Of a DNA stretch of 12,545 bases, positions 7,202 through 12,545 are shown piece after piece. Every line of letters begins with the position of its first letter. Position 1 is the first letter of the stretch. The notes under the pieces were generated by a model. It saw only the letters and a list, made by a program, of their open reading frames with translations. It made no database searches and was not told the origin of the DNA. The stretch lies in assembly GCA_003538625.1 (NCBI GenBank), contig DPRR01000038.1, forward strand, positions 1 to 12,545, in the 5' to 3' direction. Made by a program: the position numbers and the translations under genes. This stretch comes from Ignavibacteriales bacterium (GTDB taxonomy: Bacteria; Bacteroidota; Ignavibacteria; Ignavibacteriales; Ignavibacteriaceae).

Positions 7202-7350
7202 GCAAATAAATCTGCTAATATTTATTCCGTTGCGCTATGGTGAATGAACTAGCCCGACCCTTCGACTGCGCTCAGGGTGACATCGGGCTCAAACAGCATT
7301 CACCATTTAACGCTTCACTCCATAAATTTCTATACGTAATTTATTTGATG
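7202..7350. repeat. Long imperfect hairpin, family member A
   Basis: The left arm (7202-7246) and the complement of the right arm (7297-7350) align along their length with several gaps, sharing CAAATAAAT near the base and ATGGTGAATG at the top (7237-7246 with 7297-7306, 10 of 10 paired). The right arm complement has GCGTTAAA then CTGTTTGAGC, also present in member B at 11038-11163. The loop holds a different palindrome (7251-7289). No coding frame fits. Confidence 0.6.
7251..7289. repeat. Palindromic repeat in the loop of hairpin A
   Basis: AGCCCGA (7251-7257) pairs with TCGGGCT (7283-7289), and inside it ACCCT (7257-7261) with AGGGT (7274-7278). The core CCCTTCGACTGCGCTCAGGG is a sequence I recognise as a frequent dispersed repeat in environmental Bacteroidota-group assemblies. 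It sits exactly in the loop of the larger hairpin, as if it had been inserted there. Confidence 0.55.
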
Positions 7351-7369
7351 TCATTTAGGAGATTAATAG

Positions 7370-7406
7370 AATTCTTTTAATATGCAAAATAAATGCAAAT
7401 TCTTTT
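7370..7406. repeat. 37-bp dispersed repeat downstream of hairpin A
   Basis: Matches 11285-11321 at 32 of 37 positions (shared AATTCTTTT start and CAAATT near the end). Both copies follow, in the same orientation, a segment with TTTAACxCTTCACT, so the two gene-poor regions share a larger composite unit. Confidence 0.5.
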
Positions 7407-7440
7407 AAGGAATTAAGGCAGGAGAATTTTTATAAACAAA

Positions 7441-7461
7441 CCTGCCTGACCGGTAGGCAGG
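7441..7461. repeat. Short REP-like palindrome
   Basis: CCTGCCT and AGGCAGG enclose GACCGGT, a 21-bp minimal form of the 40-bp repeats at 7044 and 10821. It lies in the leader region of the protease gene. Confidence 0.6.
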
Positions 7462-7546
7462 GCGATGGGAGTAAGAACGACCTAACATAAAAGAATTGCC
7501 ATTAAACGTTACGGGATTGCTGAATTAAAAAAACATTGATATGAAC

Positions 7547-7575
7547 TTGATATATTAAATTAATTCCAGTATTGT
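7547..7575 (+). promoter_or_regulatory. Candidate promoter of the protease gene
   Basis: TTGATA (7547-7552), 17 bp spacer, TATTGT (7570-7575), leaving a leader of about 50 bp before the ATG at 7633. The match to a sigma-70 type promoter is moderate, and the host's own consensus may differ. Confidence 0.3.
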
Positions 7576-7632
7576 AATAAGAGCAATTATTAATTTAATT
7601 AATTTATACATTCACATCTCAGCGAGGTGTTT

Positions 7633-8775
7633 ATGAAAAGTATATTCCGTTCTAATTGGGGAAAAATCGGTTCAATTCTAGTTCTGTTTATCGCACTCAC
7701 TTTTATAATATCCAGTTGTTCTGATCTAATTAACGAACCTACAGTTCAGGATGAAACTGTAACTCAGGACCAGGGGTTATTATCTAAGGACAATGCCGCT
7801 ATCCGTGCTATAATTCCAATACAAGAAAAACACACAGCAAATCTGATGAAGATTCCTGATGTGATTGGAACGGCAGTTGGATTGACAGAAGATGGGAAAC
7901 CCTGCATTTTAGTTCTTACGAAGACTGATATAAAAGCTAATGCACTTGCCAAGGGATTATCAAATCCATTACCGGACAAGCTTGAAAATGTACCGGTTGA
8001 GATAATGGTGACAGGAGAAATTGTTGCATTTAAAACAACCACAGTGAATCATAAGATTAAACAAACCGCACCAATTCAACTTGGGACATCTGGTGGATGG
8101 CGATACGATCTTGCAAACGGATATTGCTGCGGTGGTACTTTGGGATCCCTTGTCCAATTTGGCGGCACCAAGTATATCCTTAGTAACTATCACGTCTTTG
8201 AATCTGATATAGTTAGTGGTGGTAATGGGAGAGTCGCTACAAATGGAGATCCTATTTTACAACCTGGTTTAATTGATGTCGGTTGTATTGCATCTAACGG
8301 ACAGGATGTTGCCAGATTATTAGTTAAACACAGTCTCCCAAGTAGTAACGTTGACGTAGGAGTTGCATCCATTATTTCAGGGATGGTTGATCCGACCGGT
8401 TCAATTCTGGAAATCGGGACACTATCTGCGAACACGGTAGCCGCTTATGTAAACCAACCTGTTAAGAAGAGCGGCAGAACAACTGGTCTTACACGTAGTA
8501 AGATTTCTGGACTAAATGCTACAATTAATGTTGCTTATGAAAATGAATGTGCGGGTGGATCTGCCTTTACCAAAACATTCACAGGGCAGATAGTCATTTC
8601 AAATAAAGCAAGTAAATTTCTTGCCGGAGGTGATTCAGGTTCTTTAATGGTTGAAGATGTGACGACAAATCCAAGAGCAGTTGGATTATTATTTGCAGGC
8701 AGTACTGTAACAGCAATCGCTAATCCGATTGATCAGGTTCTTAGCTTTTTAGGCGCTACTATGGTAGGAAATTAG
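7633..8775 (+). CDS. Trypsin-fold serine protease lipoprotein with N-terminal partner-like domain
   Basis: 380 residues from the ATG at 7633; GAGG (7624-7627) is the ribosome site and the GTG at 7627 overlaps it, so it is not used. Signal peptide 1-28 ends in lipobox ISSC with Cys29: an exported, lipid-anchored protein. Residues about 60-135 form a small domain (LMKIPDVIGTAV to VPVEIMVTGEIVAF). The chymotrypsin-like domain (about 150-380) has His187 in SNYHVF, Asp241 in NVDVGVA and Ser335 in GGDSGS, a complete triad, plus CCGGTLG and KKSGRTTGLT typical of bacterial Nal1-like or S1-type proteases. Substrate unknown. A hairpin terminator follows, then a gene whose product repeats the N-terminal domain. 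Confidence 0.85.
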   Translation: MKSIFRSNWGKIGSILVLFIALTFIISSCSDLINEPTVQDETVTQDQGLLSKDNAAIRAIIPIQEKHTANLMKIPDVIGTAVGLTEDGKPCILVLTKTDIKANALAKGLSNPLPDKLENVPVEIMVTGEIVAFKTTTVNHKIKQTAPIQLGTSGGWRYDLANGYCCGGTLGSLVQFGGTKYILSNYHVFESDIVSGGNGRVATNGDPILQPGLIDVGCIASNGQDVARLLVKHSLPSSNVDVGVASIISGMVDPTGSILEIGTLSANTVAAYVNQPVKKSGRTTGLTRSKISGLNATINVAYENECAGGSAFTKTFTGQIVISNKASKFLAGGDSGSLMVEDVTTNPRAVGLLFAGSTVTAIANPIDQVLSFLGATMVGN

Positions 8776-8796
8776 TAACAATAATTTTTAATTATC

Positions 8797-8826
8797 AACC
8801 CCGCTTAAAGGCGGGGTTTGTTTTAT
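8797..8826 (+). terminator. Terminator or attenuator between protease and small exported protein
   Basis: AACCCCGC (8797-8804) pairs with GCGGGGTT (8811-8818), 8 perfect pairs around TTAAAG, followed by TGTTTTAT. The next gene's ATG starts at 8827, directly after it, so the T-tract doubles as the leader of that gene and readthrough would place the hairpin just before the start codon. Confidence 0.8.
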
Positions 8827-9159
8827 ATGAAAGCAATTTTATTTTTAATTGCAGTTACAGTATTATTAAATCACTGTGATGCGCAAATAAAAGACAGCAG
8901 CAAGATGCAAAATAAACCTATTGAGCAGGTATTAAAGGATAATCAGAATAAGCTATTATCAATACCCGGAGTGCAGGGTTTTTATCAGAGTAAACTGGAA
9001 AACGGGGAGGACTACATTGTAATTATCGTTGATTCACTTACTGAAAAAAATAAAGATAAATTCCCAAAGTCACTTGAAGGTTATACCGTAACAGTGGAGG
9101 AAGTGGGTCAGATTAAACCCCTTAATAAGGAAGAGAAGAAGCCCTCACCAGAGGAATGA
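8827..9159 (+). CDS. Small exported protein resembling the protease N-terminal domain
   Basis: 110 residues from ATG 8827. The signal peptide (1-20) probably ends at CDAQ; Cys17 could instead be lipidated, though the lipobox (LNHC) is poor. Residues 31-99 parallel residues 62-134 of the upstream protease: LLSIPGVQG against LMKIPDVIG, NGEDYIVIIVD against DGKPCILVLTK, and LEGYTVTVEEVGQIKPL against LENVPVEIMVTGEIVAF. The C-terminal tail is charged (KEEKKPSPEE). It may bind the protease as inhibitor or folding helper, or share its ligand; this is inference. No Shine-Dalgarno is evident. Its last 15 bases overlap the end of the opposing gene. Confidence 0.7.
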   Translation: MKAILFLIAVTVLLNHCDAQIKDSSKMQNKPIEQVLKDNQNKLLSIPGVQGFYQSKLENGEDYIVIIVDSLTEKNKDKFPKSLEGYTVTVEEVGQIKPLNKEEKKPSPEE

Positions 9160-10680
9160 ACTATCACCAAGCAATTCGTGTAATTGTTTTCTAGCCTGTA
9201 AATTTATCCTTTCGGACCATATATCCACAGGATTTAAATCATCTGATAATAATACTGCGTTATTTATATCCGGTAAAAATCTGTTTTCCCAAGCGTGGTT
9301 TCTTTCATAGTTAGCACTGAATCTATAATCGGGATTCAAATAATCTCTTTCGAGTTCTTCAGTCAATTCAAATGGTTTATCAGAGGCAATGATAATTACG
9401 TTCCCTAATTTATTTGGCGGTTCAATAATCGGTAATGCCAAAACATTTTTAAATACATGCTTTAATGTTTTTGCAATTGATTTAACAATGATATCATTCC
9501 ATCCAATGGCTTCAACATTTACTGCGAAAATCCCATCATATTTAAGTCGTGATTTAGCTAATTTAAATGATTCTATTGTTGTTAGATGAAATGGAACGGA
9601 ACTGCTGCCGAAAGCATCGAGGACTATCAGATCGTAGGTTTTATTTTTTAATTTTAAAAATTCTCTTCCATCCTGATTATGAATATTATTTAATGCAGAG
9701 ACGGGATTAAAATATTTATTTGCTATCTGAGTAATTACAGGATCAAGTTCCACAGCTTCAACATCCCAATTATCTTCGTAAAATGATTTAAGAACTGAGC
9801 CGCCTCCCAAACCAATTAGCAGCATATCACCCGCATAATTTTTTAGTTTCTTTGTAATATCAATAACCCAGACATAAGGGAGGATATTTTGTTTTGTATT
9901 TTTATCAATTGCAGTATGAATACCTCCATCTATAAGCAGGAACCTATTGTCATCAATATCCATTACTCTGATCTCACCGTATTCACTTTGTCTAACTGTT
10001 AGTAAACCTTTTTCCTGATCAGCCATTTCAGAACCAATGAAATGCATTGAGGAGAATGCAAGAATAATTATAAAAAAGATCGACAAAATTTTTAAAGTTT
10101 TATTTTTACTAATTAAAAAAAGAACAAATGATGTTATAATTAATAAAATACCGATGCTAAGAGTTAACTTAATAACTCCAATATTTGGAATTAGAAGATA
10201 CCCGGTAAGAAGAGCTGCAATTACACTCCCGATAGTAGAGACTGAGTAAAGATCCCCAGCCCTTGTACCAATATCATCAAGAGATTGTGTCCTAAGTTTT
10301 ATTGCGTAAGGGCTGACCATTCCAAGCAGAGTTAATGGCGGAAAAAAAAGAACAAACGAAGAAATTAAAACGGAAGTTCTTAAACCCATCGATTCAGTAA
10401 TGCCAATTACGCTGTCTCTGAATACAGGTATCAGCATTGTAATTACTCCGGACAATGCAATTATAACACCTAACACATTATAATTATTTTTCTTGTCAGC
10501 AAGCCTTCCGCCTATCATATAGCCAACACTTAATGCAACAAGCGTAATGGAAATTAAAGCAGACCAAAGGAAGATGCTAACACCGTAAAAGGGTCCGATT
10601 ATTCTTGTACCAAGAATTTCAATAGCCAGAACCGCACCCCCGCAAATAAAGACAACAAGGTAGAGCAAATATTTCTTCAT
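9145..10680 (-). CDS. Membrane-anchored spermidine-synthase-like methyltransferase-fold protein
   Basis: 511 residues. The N-terminal 215 hold about seven membrane helices (near 4-24, 36-57, 70-88, 104-125, 146-166, 169-190, 196-213) with a transporter-like GYMIGGRLADKK loop. The rest is a polyamine-synthase (SpeE) fold: LIGLGGGS (288-295) for the nucleoside, VELDP with Glu311, DGRE (337-340), and LDAFGSSSVPFHLTT with Asp355 at the catalytic Asp position, then LLSDDLNPVDIW (477-488). Fused proteins of this kind are common in Bacteria, and their substrate is usually unproven; aminopropyl transfer to a polyamine is only the family expectation. It converges with the small exported protein gene, overlapping by 15 bp. 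Confidence 0.85.
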   Translation of the reverse strand: MKKYLLYLVVFICGGAVLAIEILGTRIIGPFYGVSIFLWSALISITLVALSVGYMIGGRLADKKNNYNVLGVIIALSGVITMLIPVFRDSVIGITESMGLRTSVLISSFVLFFPPLTLLGMVSPYAIKLRTQSLDDIGTRAGDLYSVSTIGSVIAALLTGYLLIPNIGVIKLTLSIGILLIITSFVLFLISKNKTLKILSIFFIIILAFSSMHFIGSEMADQEKGLLTVRQSEYGEIRVMDIDDNRFLLIDGGIHTAIDKNTKQNILPYVWVIDITKKLKNYAGDMLLIGLGGGSVLKSFYEDNWDVEAVELDPVITQIANKYFNPVSALNNIHNQDGREFLKLKNKTYDLIVLDAFGSSSVPFHLTTIESFKLAKSRLKYDGIFAVNVEAIGWNDIIVKSIAKTLKHVFKNVLALPIIEPPNKLGNVIIIASDKPFELTEELERDYLNPDYRFSANYERNHAWENRFLPDINNAVLLSDDLNPVDIWSERINLQARKQLHELLGDSSFLW

Positions 10681-10820
10681 GGTCTTATATTACTTCATTT
10701 ATTTTGATAGAATAAATTAAAGAAAAATATGATCAGATATCAAGATTGCACCAAATCGAATGACAAAACATTTCTGTCTTGGTGTTATTTTAAGCGAAGG
10801 CGGAGTTTTTGAGCAGTGAA
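10681..10820. other. Gene-free upstream region of the spermidine-synthase-like gene
   Basis: No open frame of merit. CACCAA (10749-10754) and TTGGTG (10779-10784) enclose GACA/TGTC, an imperfect stem that might be a degraded palindromic repeat. No clear promoter was picked out. Confidence 0.4.
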
Positions 10821-10860
10821 CCTGCCTATGCCCCATTGGGATCTGCGACCGGCAGGCAGG
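10821..10860. repeat. REP-like 40-bp palindromic repeat, copy 2
   Basis: Same length, orientation and ends as 7044-7083, differing at only two inner positions. It is flanked on the left by GTGAA and on the right by GTGAG, a possible 4-bp target duplication (GTGA), though this could be chance. Confidence 0.75.
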
Positions 10861-10936
10861 GTGAGCACAGCCGCAGTCTACCTTCGGTAGATAAACTGAG
10901 CGAGTAAAGGAAATAACTGTAAATAAATTAAATTAT

Positions 10937-10960
10937 AACTTTCTTCTTGATAAGAAAGTT
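10937..10960. repeat. Inverted repeat AACTTTCTT/AAGAAAGTT
   Basis: Nine perfect pairs around CTTGAT. It is closely related in sequence to the next hairpin at 10993-11019, so both belong to one short family. No coding context. Confidence 0.6.
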
Positions 10961-10992
10961 ACAAAGAATTAAGACTGCAAATAAAATTAACC

Positions 10993-11019
10993 CAACTTTT
11001 CTTATCGTAAGAAAAGTTG
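10993..11019. repeat. Inverted repeat CAACTTTTCTTA/TAAGAAAAGTTG
   Basis: Twelve perfect pairs around TCG. A longer relative of 10937-10960, 33 bp away; together they form a tandem pair of stems ahead of long hairpin B. Confidence 0.65.
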
Positions 11020-11037
11020 CAAAAGAAACACGCACTT

Positions 11038-11163
11038 TAAAAATAAATGCTAAAATTCTGCTCCACTTCGCTAAAAGAAAATAACTCACTCGAGGACTCG
11101 CTCAAACAGATTTTCTTTTTTAACGCTCCGTTACTCAGAATTTTTTGACGCATTTCTTTTTAT
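11038..11163. repeat. Long imperfect hairpin, family member B
   Basis: Left arm 11038-11082 and right arm 11110-11163. Perfect blocks pair from base to top: TAAAAAtAAATGC with one mismatch, AAAATTCTG with CAGAATTTT, and AAAAGAAAAT with ATTTTCTTTT. The loop 11083-11109 has its own CGAG-GA-CTCG stem. The right arm complement carries GCGTTAAA then CTGTTTGAGC, shared with member A (7202-7350). No protein frame explains it. Confidence 0.65.
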
Positions 11164-11230
11164 GTGCAAACACCAGAGCATTAGAAAAAAGATTTTGCCG
11201 TTTAACACTTCACTGCACAAAATTTTTTCA

Positions 11231-11246
11231 TCCCGATGCATCGGGA
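11231..11246. repeat. Perfect 16-bp palindrome TCCCGATGCATCGGGA
   Basis: Self-complementary along its whole length. Related to the GGGA/TCCC palindromes at 7126-7177. It follows a TTTAACACTTCACT segment like the one right of hairpin A. Confidence 0.6.
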
Positions 11247-11284
11247 CAGACTGCAATTCTTTTAATACCAACTTAGTGGTAAAT

Positions 11285-11321
11285 AATTCTTTTTATGTGC
11301 AAGATAAATTCAAATTATTTT
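11285..11321. repeat. 37-bp dispersed repeat, second copy
   Basis: Partner of 7370-7406 (32 of 37 identical by hand). Lies just below the terminator of the Sak4-like remnant. Confidence 0.5.
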
Positions 11322-11333
11322 TTTGTCCTGCCT

Positions 11334-11364
11334 AAAAAAATGCACCTGGAGTTATCCAGGTGCA
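11334..11364 (-). terminator. Intrinsic terminator of the Sak4-like gene
   Basis: TGCACCTGGA (11341-11350) pairs perfectly with TCCAGGTGCA (11355-11364) around GTTA. On the minus strand the stem is followed by seven T (complement of 11334-11340). It lies 15 bp below the gene's stop codon. Confidence 0.9.
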
Positions 11365-11379
11365 GACTAAAGAGATTAC

Positions 11380-12270
11380 TTATGCAGCTTGTTCTGACTG
11401 ATTAATAAACGCAATCGGATCTTCGGGTTGTGCTGCGGATAATGATTTGAAGGGTTCTTCCAGCAAAGCGCGATAATGATTGAGCTGTGCTGCATCCATT
11501 TTTTCGATTTCTGTTGTTGACGCTGTTCCAAATATCTTTTTAATGATTACAGCTTTACGCTGTTTATCTGCTTTGCTTCTTGCATCACCTAAACCGTTTT
11601 CATCAAATACAGCCTGGATTTTCTCAACTTCTATTTTCCGCTGTAGATTTCTATGCACCCATTCAAAATCATTGCCCGGAGTTAAATTTTCTGTGTATGT
11701 TGCTCCCGCAACATCATCAACAGGTAAGCCCTGGATAAATCTTACAATAGGTTTGAAGTGTTTGTAAGACGGCATTTCAAATATTTTACCGTTTATTGTA
11801 TCGCTTCTGTCCTTAAGAATGTAAGCAACATTTTTCTGCAATGGTTTTTTATCTTTGGTTAATCCTTTCTCAAGCTGCATCCAAACATTAGGGTCCGTTT
11901 CGTAGGGAGTTTCTCCGGCAATCTTCATCTTTACTCCCGATTTAACAAACTGACCTTTCTTAGTTACATTGCCTTCTTCATCCTGTTCATCTTCTTCCTT
12001 TTCATATTCAAAACCTGCACGACCTGTAAATACAACATTGCCTTCAACCTCTACAAAGCGGTCTGAAAATTCCTCCTGCCATGCAGGGAGCACAGTTCCC
12101 CAATCCTGCAGAGTCATTCTCTGCTTTCTGTTTTTCTCTTTGTAGTCTTTGATAAACCTGTAGTAGATTTTAGTCTGGAGATGAGTGATGACGAGTACTG
12201 GAGGACGAACGAATGGCCCCGAAGCGATGGCTATGCCATATCTACGTGCACTTTTGGTTGCGGAACAGGT
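11380..12270 (-). pseudogene. 3' part of a phage-type Sak4/AAA ATP-binding recombinase gene
   Basis: The frame from ATG 12117 gives 245 residues, but the reading frame stays open upstream to a TAA at 12271-12273, and the extra codons up to about 12180 continue as protein (KIYYRFIKDYKEKNRKQR before MTLQDWG). The conserved part (MTLQDWGTVLPAWQEEF, VVFTGRAGFEYE, then KSGVKMKIAGETPYE) matches the second half of Sak4-like AAA_24 proteins, phage single-strand annealing ATPases. The Walker A half, normally 80-120 residues before this, is missing, and no ATG, GTG or TTG precedes 12117 in frame. An acidic insert (KEEDEQDEEG) and a helical C-terminal tail are present. It probably makes no working recombinase. 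An intact terminator follows. Confidence 0.6.
12181..12266. other. GC-rich segment at the broken 5' end of the Sak4-like gene
   Basis: About 53% GC by hand count, against mid-30s on both sides. It replaces the lost N-terminal half of the recombinase gene. A plus-strand frame from 12181 (MSDDEYWRTNEWPRSDGYA) is open for about 110 bp but is not recognised. Likely a foreign insert or a dispersed repeat edge. Confidence 0.45.
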
Positions 12271-12390
12271 TTATTTTTTTATTCCTTTTGTTAATAATAT
12301 ATGAAGCACGATTTGAATCTTATTTATTTTATTATATTTTTACTTTTAGAAATGAGGGTTATCAATTACTTGAAATATATTCGATTTGTT

Positions 12391-12418
12391 AACCCGAATT
12401 TTTATTCGGGTTTTTTAT
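12391..12418 (+). terminator. Orphan intrinsic terminator
   Basis: AACCCGAAT (12391-12399) pairs perfectly with ATTCGGGTT (12404-12412) around TTTT, followed by a T-run on the plus strand. No plus-strand gene precedes it within the window; 12274-12390 is A/T-rich without a credible gene. It may end a small RNA or a lost gene. Confidence 0.75.
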
Positions 12419-12510
12419 TAGGGCGGCATTAAGGCGCACAAAAGTATTTTAATGATGATTTGAATTTGATTGATGATTTTATAATTTTGTAATGAAATAG
12501 TTTAAGCACA

Positions 12511-12545
12511 ATGAACTTTACCCACCTTGTTATTATTGAAGACCT
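12511..12545 (+). CDS. Possible gene start running off the right edge
   Basis: ATG at 12511 opens MNFTHLVIIED, protein-like, and reads to the window end. No ribosome site is visible (AGTTTAAGCACA before the ATG), which is common in this genome. Eleven codons are too few to name it. Confidence 0.3.
   Translation, partial: MNFTHLVIIED

Noticed and set aside
7202..7350. Classical integron attC site
   Set aside because: The fold is suggestive, but no RYYYAAC/GTTRRRY core pair at the base of the stem and no integron integrase were found; kept as a structured repeat of unknown type.
10937..11019. CRISPR-like pair of repeats
   Set aside because: The two units are inverted repeats of unequal length (9 and 12 bp arms) with no regular spacer series and no cas gene.
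12301..12432. 43-codon plus-strand frame through the orphan terminator
   Set aside because: Runs through the terminator stem and consists mostly of A/T-driven Ile, Phe and Leu codons; no ribosome site.

Overview
The window is AT-rich (most genes roughly 35% GC, my impression rather than a full count), has A/T-rich start regions with few good Shine-Dalgarno sites, and carries many short palindromic repeats of the type with CCTGCC/GGCAGG ends. Together with the protein families present (surface or periplasmic trypsin-like lipoprotein, MmeI-like enzyme, fused membrane/spermidine-synthase protein) this suggests a member of the Bacteroidota/Ignavibacteriota/Chlorobi group. That placement is inference; no rRNA or other marker gene is present.

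Left part (1-6054), nearly all on the minus strand, reads as a small defence or mobile island. From right to left in transcription order: a 920-residue single-chain restriction-modification enzyme of the MmeI family (3292-6054); an XRE-HTH/ImmA-IrrE metallopeptidase regulator (1994-3172) overlapping by ATGA with a DUF4411 PIN-like protein (1491-1997); a truncated secreted endonuclease/exonuclease/phosphatase fragment (1088-1417); and a toxin-antitoxin pair (antitoxin 713-961, RelE-like toxin 321-707) with a candidate operator. A 38-bp imperfect direct repeat lies at 145-182 and at 3278-3315 and brackets everything except the MmeI-like gene. The first 10 codons of a further minus-strand gene lie at 1-32.

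Middle part (6217-7632): a small four-helix membrane protein, then about 1 kb without an intact gene. This stretch holds a 57-codon minus-strand gene (6882-7095) that is broken by an exact 40-bp REP-like insertion after its fourth codon, and a dense set of palindromes, including a long imperfect hairpin (about 7202-7350) with a second palindromic repeat in its loop.

Right part (7633-10680): on the plus strand, a trypsin-fold lipoprotein protease (7633-8775), a terminator-like hairpin, and a small exported protein (8827-9159) that resembles the N-terminal domain of the protease, so it may be a free-standing partner or inhibitor. It overlaps tail to tail by 15 bp with a membrane-anchored spermidine-synthase-like protein (9145-10680).

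Far right (10681-12545): another gene-poor, repeat-rich stretch with a second 40-bp REP-like copy and a second long hairpin of the same family (11038-11163). It is followed by the 3' part of a phage-type Sak4/AAA ATP-binding recombinase gene (11380-12270) that has lost its N-terminal Walker region at a GC-rich junction, then an orphan terminator and the first 11 codons of a plus-strand gene at the window edge.
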